Assembly (NCBI GenBank): GCA_029570245.1
Contig: JAKQSH010000355.1
Coordinates: 1 to 7,116, forward strand
Reading direction: 5' to 3'
DNA length: 7,116 bases
Source of the DNA: Deltaproteobacteria bacterium
GTDB taxonomy: Bacteria; Myxococcota_A; SURF-8
This document shows positions 1 through 6,914 of the stretch, one piece after another. A model generated the notes under the pieces. That model saw nothing but the letters and a program-made list of their open reading frames with translations. It had not been told where the DNA came from and made no database searches. Made by a program: the position numbers and the translations under genes. The stretch's first letter is position 1. Every line of letters begins with the position of its first letter.

Positions 1-1379
1 AACAGCCCTACCACAGCAAAAACGCCCGAACCGATATGAGTCTGATGGGAAAATTCTACATTCTCCCGGATGACCGCTCCACTCTTTCATTCAGCGTGAA
101 TTATGTAAATGAAGACTACAGCCGTGGAATTCAAACCGACAACCAGACCAATGAAACGGCATATTTAAGCGCAACATACGAACGGGAATTGAGTGACGGC
201 GCAAACCTGACTGCTTCCGTATATTCACAGTTCATGTCAAGAGAAGTCGATCTTGGTGCAAGACCGGATTATGTCAAGCGCGATCATACGGAATACGACG
301 ATGTGAAGAAATTCGGCCAACTTCTGCAGACCGACTTCAAATTCGCCGATTTCAATACTTTTACGGTCGGAGTCGATTCCAGTTATTCCATGATGGACAA
401 ACATAACGAATATGCTCTGGTGGAACGCAAAGCGAAGGCTGAGGGAAATCAGCTGCTGGCATCTCTATTCGCTCAGGACGAAATGAAATTCAGAACCGGC
501 GCGCACAAAATTCTGCTCACACCCGGAGTACGCGTCGATTTCAGCCGCAGTTCAGACGGTAAAAGCTCGGACACAGCCCCCGGCCCCAATCCGCCCGTTG
601 ATGAGAAATTCGAAGACCGCTCCTGGGTCGCAATCAATCCAAAACTTGGTTTTGTGTACCGCTACAATAATATGACAACATTGAGAGCGTCCGCCGGGCA
701 TTCGTTTGCGGCGCCGACGCTTTTCGAGCTTTACACCGTTTTCACTCGTGGCCCGATGATGATGTTCGGCAACCCCGATCTCGACCCGGAAAGCGCCTGG
801 TCGGCAGAGATCGGTGTAGATCAGTGGTTCATGCAGAATCTGCTTGGACGCGTGACGGGGTACTTCACTCGCGGAGAAAATTTCATAGGTTCCAGATCAA
901 TCAGCGAAAATCAGAGCAGAATGGACAACATAAACGAAGTTCAGATGCTCGGTGCAGACGCGGAATTGAGATACGACATCAACAGCATGTGGTCGCTGTA
1001 TGGTGGCTATACCTTTAATTACTCAACCATAATAAAAGACGAAAACAGCGACGAAACAGAAGGCAATCACCTGCCGTTCGAACCGCTGCACCGCGCCCGT
1101 CTGGGGCTGGTTTTCCAGTATCTGAAATGGATTGCAATTGACTTGAGCGCCCGCTATGAAGGCGAACGTTATGTGGACATTGAAAATACAAAAGAAACAA
1201 AGCTGGATGGCCATTTCTCGCTTGACCTTTCGCTCACAGGAACTATCGTCAGGTATGTCAGCTGGACGCTGTCCGTCGAAAACATGCTGAATAAAAAATA
1301 CGAGGTCTACAGCGTGCCGACGGAAATGTCGGAGGCGCCGGGTGTCCTAATAAACGGCTATCTGACATTTGCAATCTGA
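1..1379 (+). CDS. TonB-dependent outer-membrane receptor, C-terminal part (5' end outside window), HmuR-like
   Basis: Partial gene. The reading frame is open from base 3, before the first ATG at 36, so that ATG is not the start; about 458 residues are visible. The protein is rich in alternating aromatic/polar beta-strand segments. It ends in the usual pattern of these barrels (a 'VENMLNKKYE' element, then a last strand GYLTFAI). The plug domain and TonB box lie upstream of the window. A FAAP motif (705-716) followed by NPDL (771-782) matches the FRAP/NPNL pair that marks heme receptors such as HmuR and HemR, although FxAP...ELY motifs also occur in cobalamin and siderophore receptors. The histidine usually found between the two motifs is missing; three methionines (756-764) lie there instead. 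The final residue is Ile rather than the common Phe. The role is active import of a tetrapyrrole or metal chelate across the outer membrane. The downstream chelatase gene 25 bases away makes heme or a related porphyrin the best guess. Confidence 0.9.
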   Translation, partial: QPYHSKNARTDMSLMGKFYILPDDRSTLSFSVNYVNEDYSRGIQTDNQTNETAYLSATYERELSDGANLTASVYSQFMSREVDLGARPDYVKRDHTEYDDVKKFGQLLQTDFKFADFNTFTVGVDSSYSMMDKHNEYALVERKAKAEGNQLLASLFAQDEMKFRTGAHKILLTPGVRVDFSRSSDGKSSDTAPGPNPPVDEKFEDRSWVAINPKLGFVYRYNNMTTLRASAGHSFAAPTLFELYTVFTRGPMMMFGNPDLDPESAWSAEIGVDQWFMQNLLGRVTGYFTRGENFIGSRSISENQSRMDNINEVQMLGADAELRYDINSMWSLYGGYTFNYSTIIKDENSDETEGNHLPFEPLHRARLGLVFQYLKWIAIDLSARYEGERYVDIENTKETKLDGHFSLDLSLTGTIVRYVSWTLSVENMLNKKYEVYSVPTEMSEAPGVLINGYLTFAI

Positions 1380-1392
1380 TAATTCTTTCTGC

Positions 1393-1397
1393 GGAGA
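1393..1397 (+). promoter_or_regulatory. Ribosome binding site deciding the HmuS-like start
   Basis: GGAGA lies 7 bases before the ATG at 1405. This supports that ATG over the in-frame TTG at 1369, which overlaps the receptor stop codon and would put 12 extra residues, including charged ones, in front of the signal peptide. Confidence 0.75.
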
Positions 1398-1404
1398 TCG
1401 AAGT

Positions 1405-4400
1405 ATGAATCCCGAACACGTCGCCAGAATCTTTTCCGTATGCCTGATCCTGTTTTTTCTGACATGTGTAGCAGATGCACAAAATATAAAGGAACAAAAA
1501 ATATCGTTCGGTATTATCGGAATGGCGGGCGGCGCAGTGGATGTGCTTAAATCATACGAAAAGGAACTCAATGTTCGCGTAACACACCTTAAATCTGAAA
1601 AATTTCAAGAGGATAAACTGCCTGATCTTTCGGAGTTCGACGCCATAATAACTTCTTTCGCATCAGGCGATCTGAAAGACAGATACAAAGAGGCTATCGG
1701 TACTGCCCTCAAAATCAGACCGGAACTGAAAGTGTTCTGCGTCGGGCCGGGTCCGATATGCGAAGCCTGGCAGGAATGGGTCGGCAAGGATGTTGTCAGC
1801 AGTGATCCGCAACTGGCGCAATATTACGGGTTATCGAACGAATCCATGCGTGACATGTTGCGCTATGCGCTGGTTAAATATTTCGGACGCAACGACGAAG
1901 TTCCCGCACCTGGGGCTGGTCAGCTGGTTACGATTCATCATCCAGAATACGGCGATGAGCATGAAAACATAGAAGATTTTCTGGATGCCGCATCAAAAGA
2001 CGGCTGGGACGTAAACAAGACCCCGCGAGTGGCGCTTGGTTCGTGGCGACATCATGTGCTGTTTCACCAGCCGAAAGTAATTGACGCCATTATTGCAGAG
2101 CTTGAAAAACTTGGCATACTTGCGGTGTGCCTGGTTGCGGACGATCCGAAATTTACAGAGAGACTCAGCGAATTCAAACCCGACTTGGTAATAATGACTT
2201 CGCACACGCGCGAACCGGTGGAGTTCTGGAATAAGTTGGGAGTTCCTAGAATCCATGCTCTGTGGTTTACGGATGAATCCATTGACGAATGGCGCGACAG
2301 TAACCAGCCGGGCATGGACAAATCGGCTGTTTTTCATCAGATAGTATCTGCTGAGCAGAAAGGCGCAGCAGAATGCCTTACAGCCGGCGGAACTGAAACG
2401 GGACGAGACAGCGGAGAAGAAATTCTGCCCATCCCTGACAGAATCCGACGCATCGCCGAACGCTCAAAAGCCTGGATCGACTTGTCGCGCAAAAAAAACG
2501 CAGAAAAGAAAATAGCCATAATGGTTTATGACCGGGAAGCCGACAAGGCCGGATTGATGAGCGGACCGGCGCATAATCTGAACGCCCCGCGCAGCATGGT
2601 GAAACTTCTTAATGCAATGGAAAAAGCCGGCTACGGAGTACAGAATATTCCAGTTGATGAACATGAACTGATTGAATGTCTGGTAGACCACGGGCGACAG
2701 ATGGGTTCATGGGAAGCCGGACCGCTGGCCGAACTGGCCGGAAGCGGTAAAGCCGTGCTGGTGGCTGAAGATCGTTACCGGCAGTGGTTTGAAGAAAAAG
2801 TGCCTCAGAAACAGCGTGAAGAAGTAATAAAACAGTGGGGAACTCCTCCGGGAAATCTGATGGTGTGGGAAAGCGACGGAAAGCGCTTTCTTGTGCTGCC
2901 GGAAATAAACCTCGGTAAAGTGATATTGATGACGCAACCGCCCAAAGGTGAAACCATCACTTCATCAACAAAAGTCGAAGACCCGGACGAAAGTCTGCTG
3001 CCGCCGACTCATCATTATCTGGCGACATATTTCTGGTTACAGGAAGAATTCAAGCCGGATGCCATCATGCATTTCGGCTCGCACGGCTCTGAGTGGCTTT
3101 TCCCCGGCAAGCAGGCAGTGCTTTCGCGGGCCGACTGGAGCGATATTCTGATAGGCGACATGCCGAATATCAACCCCTGGCTGGCCAGCAACACTTCCGA
3201 ACTTCTGCCGTGCAAACGCCGGGCAATGGCCGTCACCATCGACTTCCTGCCCTCCCCGCTTATGGAGGCCGGGCTTTCTGATGAGCTGCTTAATCTCGAA
3301 TCCACCATCGAGAAATATGAATCCATGGAAGACGGCGCACTGAAAAAGACTTTTGCAAAGTCAGTAACAGAACAGGTTATGGCATGCAGGCTTGATCGTG
3401 ATCTGAAGATAGACCTGGAAAACGGCGAGTCATTGAAAAATGAAGACATTGCGCGCATTTCAAAACACCTGCACGATCTCGGCAACGAAATAATTCCGGC
3501 CAGTATGCACACGTTGGGCGAAGCTCCAGCCGAAGACACGCTGATTCCATATCTGGTTTACAGCATGGGAAAACGCTTCATTGATTCCGCCAGGGAGGTT
3601 TTCGGAAGCAGCGATGAAACACTGTTGAAACAGAAAGGCAAAGATATTCTGAGCCTTGTCATAAAGCAGGGACTGCCGATTGCGGAAGCGGTCAAAGCAT
3701 GCGGCGGCAATCCTGCAGTTGGAGACAAACTGCCGGAACCCATGCATGAAAGTCTGGAAATGGCGCTCGAAATGAAGCGCAACTTAGGCGACACTCACAA
3801 GGAAATCGAAAACATTCTTGCCGCACTCAACGGCGATTTCATCCCACCCGGACCTTCAGGCAACCCGGAACGCAATCCCGGAGTTCTGCCGACCGGACGC
3901 AACATGTTCATTCTCAACCCGGAAGAGCTTCCTTCCCGTGCTTCGTGGGAATTGGGGGCCAGGCTGATGAAAGATTACCTGGGCAACGAAATTACTATCA
4001 AAGGACGCTACCCGCAGAAAATAGCTTTCAGCCTTGTTCCGTTTGCAACGTACAGTGATTTCGGCATTATAGAATCGCAGATAATGTATCTGATCGGTGT
4101 GCGCCCGGTCTGGGACAGCAAAAACCGCGTGCGCGATGTGGAACTGATACCAGCCTCCGAACTCGGACGACCGCGCATAGACGTTTTCATCTCGGCGCGC
4201 AGCATTTACCGCGACGAACTGCCATCGCTGATGCGTCTGCTCGACAAGGCAATACGGCTTGCGGCTTCGCAGAATGAGAAAGACAATTATGTCTTCGCGA
4301 ACACTGAAAGCGCCCGAAAAAAGCTCGTCGCCCAGGGAATTCCAGAAAATAAAGCGCAGGCGCTGTCTCAAGGGCGCATGTTCGGGGCCGAACCGAATGA

Positions 4401-5442
4401 AATTCTGGACAGTCACAACTGGTTTTTCTATTTAACCGAGCGATCCGGCGAATGGGAAAACCGCGAAGAACTTTTAGACGTTTACATCAAACATTCGAGG
4501 CATATTTACACCGCCGGAATATGGGGCGAAGATGCACCGGAAGCCTTCGATTCCGCCATTAGAGGAACCGAGCTTATTTTCAAAAGCTGGTACGACAACC
4601 ACGACTTTGTGCTGTCCAACAAATTCGCGTGGTGGGTGGACGGCACGCTGTCGCTGGCGATAAAACACATTACAGGCAAAGAACCGGGCTATCTTTTTGT
4701 TGATGTGCGCGACAGCAGCGACGCCTCGATTGTGGATTCGACACAGGTTGTTCAGAACGATTTCCGCGCCCGCGTGACAAATCCGAAGTGGATTGCCGCC
4801 ATGATGAAAGAAGGCTATGCCGGCGGAAACACAATGGCGAAGAATATCGACAATCTGATGGGCTGGGAAATCATGCGCGAAGACAGCGTGGCAGATTCAA
4901 ACTGGAGCGATATTACGGATGTTTATGTTAGAGATAAAAACAATCTGGGGCTTAAGAGCTGGTTCGACAGCACAAACCCGCACGCCTTCCAGAAATTGAG
5001 TGTGACGCTGCTTGAAACCATCCGCAAGGATTTCTGGACAGCCGACGAAAAAACAAGCCTTGAAATAGCAAAAGCTTACGCCGACTCGGTAGTTCGTCAC
5101 GGCAATGTCGGAGGAATAAAAGAAGGCGGCAATGCAGCTCTCGAAAGTTTTGTGGAGAAAACAATTTCGGCTCCAAACACCCCGGAACTGAACGAGCTTC
5201 TTAAAAACTATAAGCAGAAAATGGCAGAACTTCAGGCAGCCCCCTCAGCCAATTCCGAATCAGAGGCAATACAGGGGAAGCGACTGGAAAAGAAGGAATC
5301 CGAAGAAAATACAGATAAATCTTTCCTGGAAAACCACCGCGCCGTTATGATTGTTTCGTTACTGGCTCTGCTGATCGTTACTGCAGGATTCTTCGGCAGA
5401 GGACATGCAGTAAAACGCACAGATAACTACAGGAAAAAATGA
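1405..5442 (+). CDS. hmuS: HmuS-like, CobN/Mg-chelatase subunit H family protein, exported and membrane-anchored
   Basis: 1345 residues, within the size class of CobN/BchH large chelatase subunits. Residues 1-25 look like a signal peptide (hydrophobic core IFSVCLILFFLTCV, cleavage after ADA). A CobN-like body follows. Conserved blocks are HFGSHGSEWLFPGK at 556-569 (CobN-type HFGTHG...PGK), LPTGRN at 828-833, LIGVRPVWD at 896-904 and NPKWI at 1126-1130. A charged, low-complexity linker (about 1265-1310) leads to one hydrophobic segment at 1313-1330 and a Lys/Arg-rich tail. The inferred topology is periplasmic body, C-terminal inner-membrane anchor and short cytoplasmic tail, whereas true cobaltochelatase CobN is cytoplasmic. 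CobN inserts cobalt with ATP and CobS/CobT; HmuS of Bacteroides has been reported to take iron out of heme. The receptor and ExbB-like neighbours favour the HmuS role. Its stop overlaps the next gene by 4 bases. It could act on another metalloporphyrin or corrinoid. Confidence 0.88.
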   Translation: MNPEHVARIFSVCLILFFLTCVADAQNIKEQKISFGIIGMAGGAVDVLKSYEKELNVRVTHLKSEKFQEDKLPDLSEFDAIITSFASGDLKDRYKEAIGTALKIRPELKVFCVGPGPICEAWQEWVGKDVVSSDPQLAQYYGLSNESMRDMLRYALVKYFGRNDEVPAPGAGQLVTIHHPEYGDEHENIEDFLDAASKDGWDVNKTPRVALGSWRHHVLFHQPKVIDAIIAELEKLGILAVCLVADDPKFTERLSEFKPDLVIMTSHTREPVEFWNKLGVPRIHALWFTDESIDEWRDSNQPGMDKSAVFHQIVSAEQKGAAECLTAGGTETGRDSGEEILPIPDRIRRIAERSKAWIDLSRKKNAEKKIAIMVYDREADKAGLMSGPAHNLNAPRSMVKLLNAMEKAGYGVQNIPVDEHELIECLVDHGRQMGSWEAGPLAELAGSGKAVLVAEDRYRQWFEEKVPQKQREEVIKQWGTPPGNLMVWESDGKRFLVLPEINLGKVILMTQPPKGETITSSTKVEDPDESLLPPTHHYLATYFWLQEEFKPDAIMHFGSHGSEWLFPGKQAVLSRADWSDILIGDMPNINPWLASNTSELLPCKRRAMAVTIDFLPSPLMEAGLSDELLNLESTIEKYESMEDGALKKTFAKSVTEQVMACRLDRDLKIDLENGESLKNEDIARISKHLHDLGNEIIPASMHTLGEAPAEDTLIPYLVYSMGKRFIDSAREVFGSSDETLLKQKGKDILSLVIKQGLPIAEAVKACGGNPAVGDKLPEPMHESLEMALEMKRNLGDTHKEIENILAALNGDFIPPGPSGNPERNPGVLPTGRNMFILNPEELPSRASWELGARLMKDYLGNEITIKGRYPQKIAFSLVPFATYSDFGIIESQIMYLIGVRPVWDSKNRVRDVELIPASELGRPRIDVFISARSIYRDELPSLMRLLDKAIRLAASQNEKDNYVFANTESARKKLVAQGIPENKAQALSQGRMFGAEPNEILDSHNWFFYLTERSGEWENREELLDVYIKHSRHIYTAGIWGEDAPEAFDSAIRGTELIFKSWYDNHDFVLSNKFAWWVDGTLSLAIKHITGKEPGYLFVDVRDSSDASIVDSTQVVQNDFRARVTNPKWIAAMMKEGYAGGNTMAKNIDNLMGWEIMREDSVADSNWSDITDVYVRDKNNLGLKSWFDSTNPHAFQKLSVTLLETIRKDFWTADEKTSLEIAKAYADSVVRHGNVGGIKEGGNAALESFVEKTISAPNTPELNELLKNYKQKMAELQAAPSANSESEAIQGKRLEKKESEENTDKSFLENHRAVMIVSLLALLIVTAGFFGRGHAVKRTDNYRKK
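5439..5442 (+). other. ATGA start/stop overlap
   Basis: The stop of the chelatase gene (TGA, 5440-5442) overlaps the ATG (5439-5441) of the ExbB-like gene, an arrangement typical of translational coupling. It argues that the two products are made together. Confidence 0.9.
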
Positions 5443-6065
5443 ATCTTATCGAACAATCAGTTGGAATTCTATATACCGTAACCGTGGCGCTCAAAGCGCC
5501 TGTTGTTCTGGGGATACTGCTTGCACTGGTCTGGGTATTGCTTGAAACTGGCGGATTTCTGCGCGAGTGTCTGGACCGCAAACAAAGATTTGCTGAATGG
5601 CGCAGCCTGCTTGCCGATTTTTTCGAAAAATCTGAAGCTGACCAGAAAACTCTTGCTGAGTTGATAAAACACAAATCCGCTCCGGATATCACCAGAGGCT
5701 TTGTCGCGAATGTAAGGGTCGAGAGTTCAGTAAACACTTCACTGCAAACCCGGCGACTTCTGCAAAACGTAGAATTCGAAGCTGCCCGACGCCTTGCACG
5801 TATCCGCATCGGGTTGCGTCTCGGTCCGGTGTTGGGACTTATGGGAACGCTCATCCCGATGGGGCCGGCACTGATGAATGTATCGCAGGGCAATCTGGCC
5901 CTTATGTCTAACGACCTGATAATAGCCTTCGGAACCACAGTAGCCGGTCTGCTGGTTGGAGCTTTGTGCTATGTGATGCTTATTGCTCGTCAATACTGGT
6001 ATTCGCGCGACATCGCCGACATTGAAAACCTGTCTGATTGGGTTGAAAAAAACAAACGGGGTTAA
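5439..6065 (+). CDS. MotA/TolQ/ExbB-family proton channel protein of the hmu locus
   Basis: 208 residues with the three-helix plan of ExbB/TolQ. Membrane segments are at about 18-36, 126-147 and 159-183, with a hydrophilic, helix-prone cytoplasmic region between the first two. The second helix carries LGLMGTLIPMGPAL, matching the family GLLGT motif (Thr137). The third has AFGTTVAGLLVG (Thr166/167), where ExbB and TolQ have their proton-path threonine. The ATG lies inside the upstream stop (ATGA, 4-base overlap), with an AGGA at 5431-5434 just before it, so translation is probably coupled to the chelatase. Family members use proton motive force to drive periplasmic work together with an ExbD/TolR/MotB-type partner. 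The only candidate partner here is the DUF2149 protein next door. This gene corresponds to one of the small membrane genes (T/U/V) of the hmu operon; I do not assign the letter. Confidence 0.87.
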   Translation: MNLIEQSVGILYTVTVALKAPVVLGILLALVWVLLETGGFLRECLDRKQRFAEWRSLLADFFEKSEADQKTLAELIKHKSAPDITRGFVANVRVESSVNTSLQTRRLLQNVEFEAARRLARIRIGLRLGPVLGLMGTLIPMGPALMNVSQGNLALMSNDLIIAFGTTVAGLLVGALCYVMLIARQYWYSRDIADIENLSDWVEKNKRG

Positions 6066-6076
6066 CTGAATTAGGC

Positions 6077-6436
6077 ATGGATAAAAATCACCGATACAGA
6101 AACCTGCTTCAAAGCCCGGACGAAGACCCGATCAGTTCGGTAGCAAACCTGTTCGACATTGCGATGGTTTTTGCGGTTGCTCTTATTCTGGCGATGTTTA
6201 CGGCGCTCAGCGTACCGGAACTGCTTGATTCGAACACTGATGTGACAATAATTAAAAACGCCGGAAAAGCCAACATGGAAATAGTTATGAAAAAAGGCGT
6301 AAAAATCGACCGTTATCGCGTCAGCAGCGAAGAAATTGGCGGCAACGGGCAGCGCCTGGGCGTAGCCTATCGCCTGCCTAACGGCGAAATTGTTTACGTT
6401 CCAGAAAAATCGGCGCCAGAAATCCCGAAAGATTAA
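6077..6436 (+). CDS. DUF2149 membrane protein, likely ExbD-like partner of the channel protein
   Basis: 119 residues. A short N-terminal cytoplasmic stretch (RYRNLL...DEDP) is followed by one membrane segment at about 24-44 (VANLFDIAMVFAVALILAMF). A small periplasmic domain follows, with the blocks NAGKANMEIVMKKG, RLGVAYRLPNG and EIVYVPE that I associate with DUF2149. Such proteins accompany ExbB-like and CobN-like genes in hmu-type loci. Topology (N-in, one helix, C-terminal domain outside) is that of ExbD, TolR and MotB. Asp27 sits near the start of the helix, as does the essential proton-carrying Asp of those proteins. I infer that it forms a motor complex with the preceding gene product. 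The gap to that gene is 11 bases; the only ribosome-site-like bases (AGG at 6073-6075) lie very close to the ATG, so its initiation may depend on upstream translation. It is the last gene of the unit. Confidence 0.85.
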   Translation: MDKNHRYRNLLQSPDEDPISSVANLFDIAMVFAVALILAMFTALSVPELLDSNTDVTIIKNAGKANMEIVMKKGVKIDRYRVSSEEIGGNGQRLGVAYRLPNGEIVYVPEKSAPEIPKD

Positions 6437-6456
6437 AGCAGAAGTAATTTTTTTGA

Positions 6457-6485
6457 TTGAAATCCTCAAGACTTTGGATGATAAT
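6457..6485 (+). promoter_or_regulatory. Sigma70-type promoter for the YjfB-like gene
   Basis: TTGAAA (6457-6462, five of six matches to TTGACA) and GATAAT (6480-6485, five of six matches to TATAAT) are separated by exactly 17 bases. Transcription would begin near 6492, about 32 bases before the ATG at 6525. It lies in the 88-base gap after the DUF2149 gene and suggests that the next gene is a separate unit. Confidence 0.55.
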
Positions 6486-6524
6486 ATCTGAGGCATAAGT
6501 GAAGAACGGAACACAGGCAACGAC

Positions 6525-6743
6525 ATGAGCTACATCAATTCCATAGCAAACAGCTTTTCTGAGGCTAAAGCCTATGCTTTTCAGACAAAGATTGATTTTG
6601 CAGTAGCCAGAAAAGCTCTCGATACTCAACGAATGGAAGGCTCATCCCTGCTGAAGCTCATCGACAAAAGCTCACAGACTGCGAAACTCTGGACGCCGGG
6701 CGAAAACTACCGGCCCGGCAGCATAATCGACTTTTACGCCTGA
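6525..6743 (+). CDS. Small YjfB-like putative motility protein
   Basis: 72 residues, no signal peptide and no membrane segment. The region at about 5-50 (SIANSFSEAK ... KIDFAVARKALDTQ ... SSLLKLIDKSS) has the pattern of the YjfB family of putative motility proteins: a short helix rich in Ala/Gln, then 'A..KKALDTQ...G..LL.LI'. The ending GSIIDFYA resembles the family's short hydrophobic C-terminus. The molecular function of YjfB proteins is unknown; the motility label comes from their occurrence in flagellated bacteria. AGG at 6515-6517 lies 7 bases before the ATG, and a good promoter precedes it. Nothing links it functionally to the heme locus. The family call is from pattern memory and is uncertain; that it is a real gene is well supported by its start signals and codon pattern. 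Confidence 0.6.
   Translation: MSYINSIANSFSEAKAYAFQTKIDFAVARKALDTQRMEGSSLLKLIDKSSQTAKLWTPGENYRPGSIIDFYA
6695..6719 (+). repeat. GC-only inverted repeat inside the 3' end of the YjfB-like gene
   Basis: GCCGGGC (6695-6701) and GCCCGGC (6713-6719) are perfect complements across an 11-base loop. The stem would be strong in RNA, but no uninterrupted T run follows, so it is not an ordinary intrinsic terminator. It encodes part of the PGENYRPGS stretch and may be a coincidence of codon choice. Confidence 0.5.
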
Positions 6744-6806
6744 TTTGCAAAAACAGCACCTAAAACCAATAAAATTCATTGTCCCCGGTGTCCCAAGGCA
6801 GTTTTC

Positions 6807-6822
6807 TGTGTACATTTTCACA
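6807..6822. promoter_or_regulatory. CRP/FNR-type operator-like palindrome
   Basis: TGTGT-N6-TCACA matches nine of ten positions of the CRP half-sites TGTGA-N6-TCACA. It lies in the intergenic region about 100 bases before the putative lipoprotein start. No strong promoter is visible beside it; TAAAAT (6837-6842) and TATATT (6869-6874) are possible -10 elements without good -35 elements. A single short match can arise by chance. Confidence 0.3.
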
Positions 6823-6843
6823 TCACAGCGATATCTTAAAATA

Positions 6844-6867
6844 AAGCACTTCTCCGGCTCTGTGCTT
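6844..6867. terminator. Possible (bidirectional) intrinsic terminator hairpin
   Basis: AAGCAC (6844-6849) pairs with GTGCTT (6862-6867) around a 12-base loop. It is followed on the + strand by a T-rich stretch (about 6868-6884) and on the - strand by T-rich sequence as well. The 6-pair stem with a large loop is weak, so it may instead be a leader hairpin of the downstream gene. Confidence 0.35.
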
Positions 6868-6914
6868 CTATATTTATTTTGATTTATACGATATTCGCGG
6901 GAAGACATGTCGTT

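Noticed and set aside
36..38. ATG as start of the receptor gene
   Set aside because: The frame is open upstream to the window edge, and the protein from this ATG would lack the plug and signal peptide; it is an internal Met.
1369..1404. TTG start giving a 12-residue longer chelatase
   Set aside because: It overlaps the receptor stop, and the extra residues would disrupt the signal peptide; the ATG at 1405 has a GGAGA site at proper spacing.
3015..3539. 174-codon open frame on the - strand
   Set aside because: Antisense to the HFGSHG region of the chelatase; Ser/Arg-rich translation without family features.
3856..4416. 186-codon open frame on the - strand
   Set aside because: Antisense to the conserved chelatase core, with no recognisable domain; it is explained by the codon bias of the real gene.
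5378..5938. 186-codon open frame on the - strand
   Set aside because: Antisense across the chelatase/channel junction; Arg/Ser-rich shadow of two convincing + strand genes.
6448..6454. Run of seven T as an intrinsic terminator of the hmu-like operon
   Set aside because: No stable GC-rich hairpin immediately precedes it; only weak 4-pair stems are visible.
6462..6493. Hairpins ATCC...GGAT and CCTCA...TGAGG
   Set aside because: Stems of 4-5 pairs with large loops; the region is better explained as promoter.
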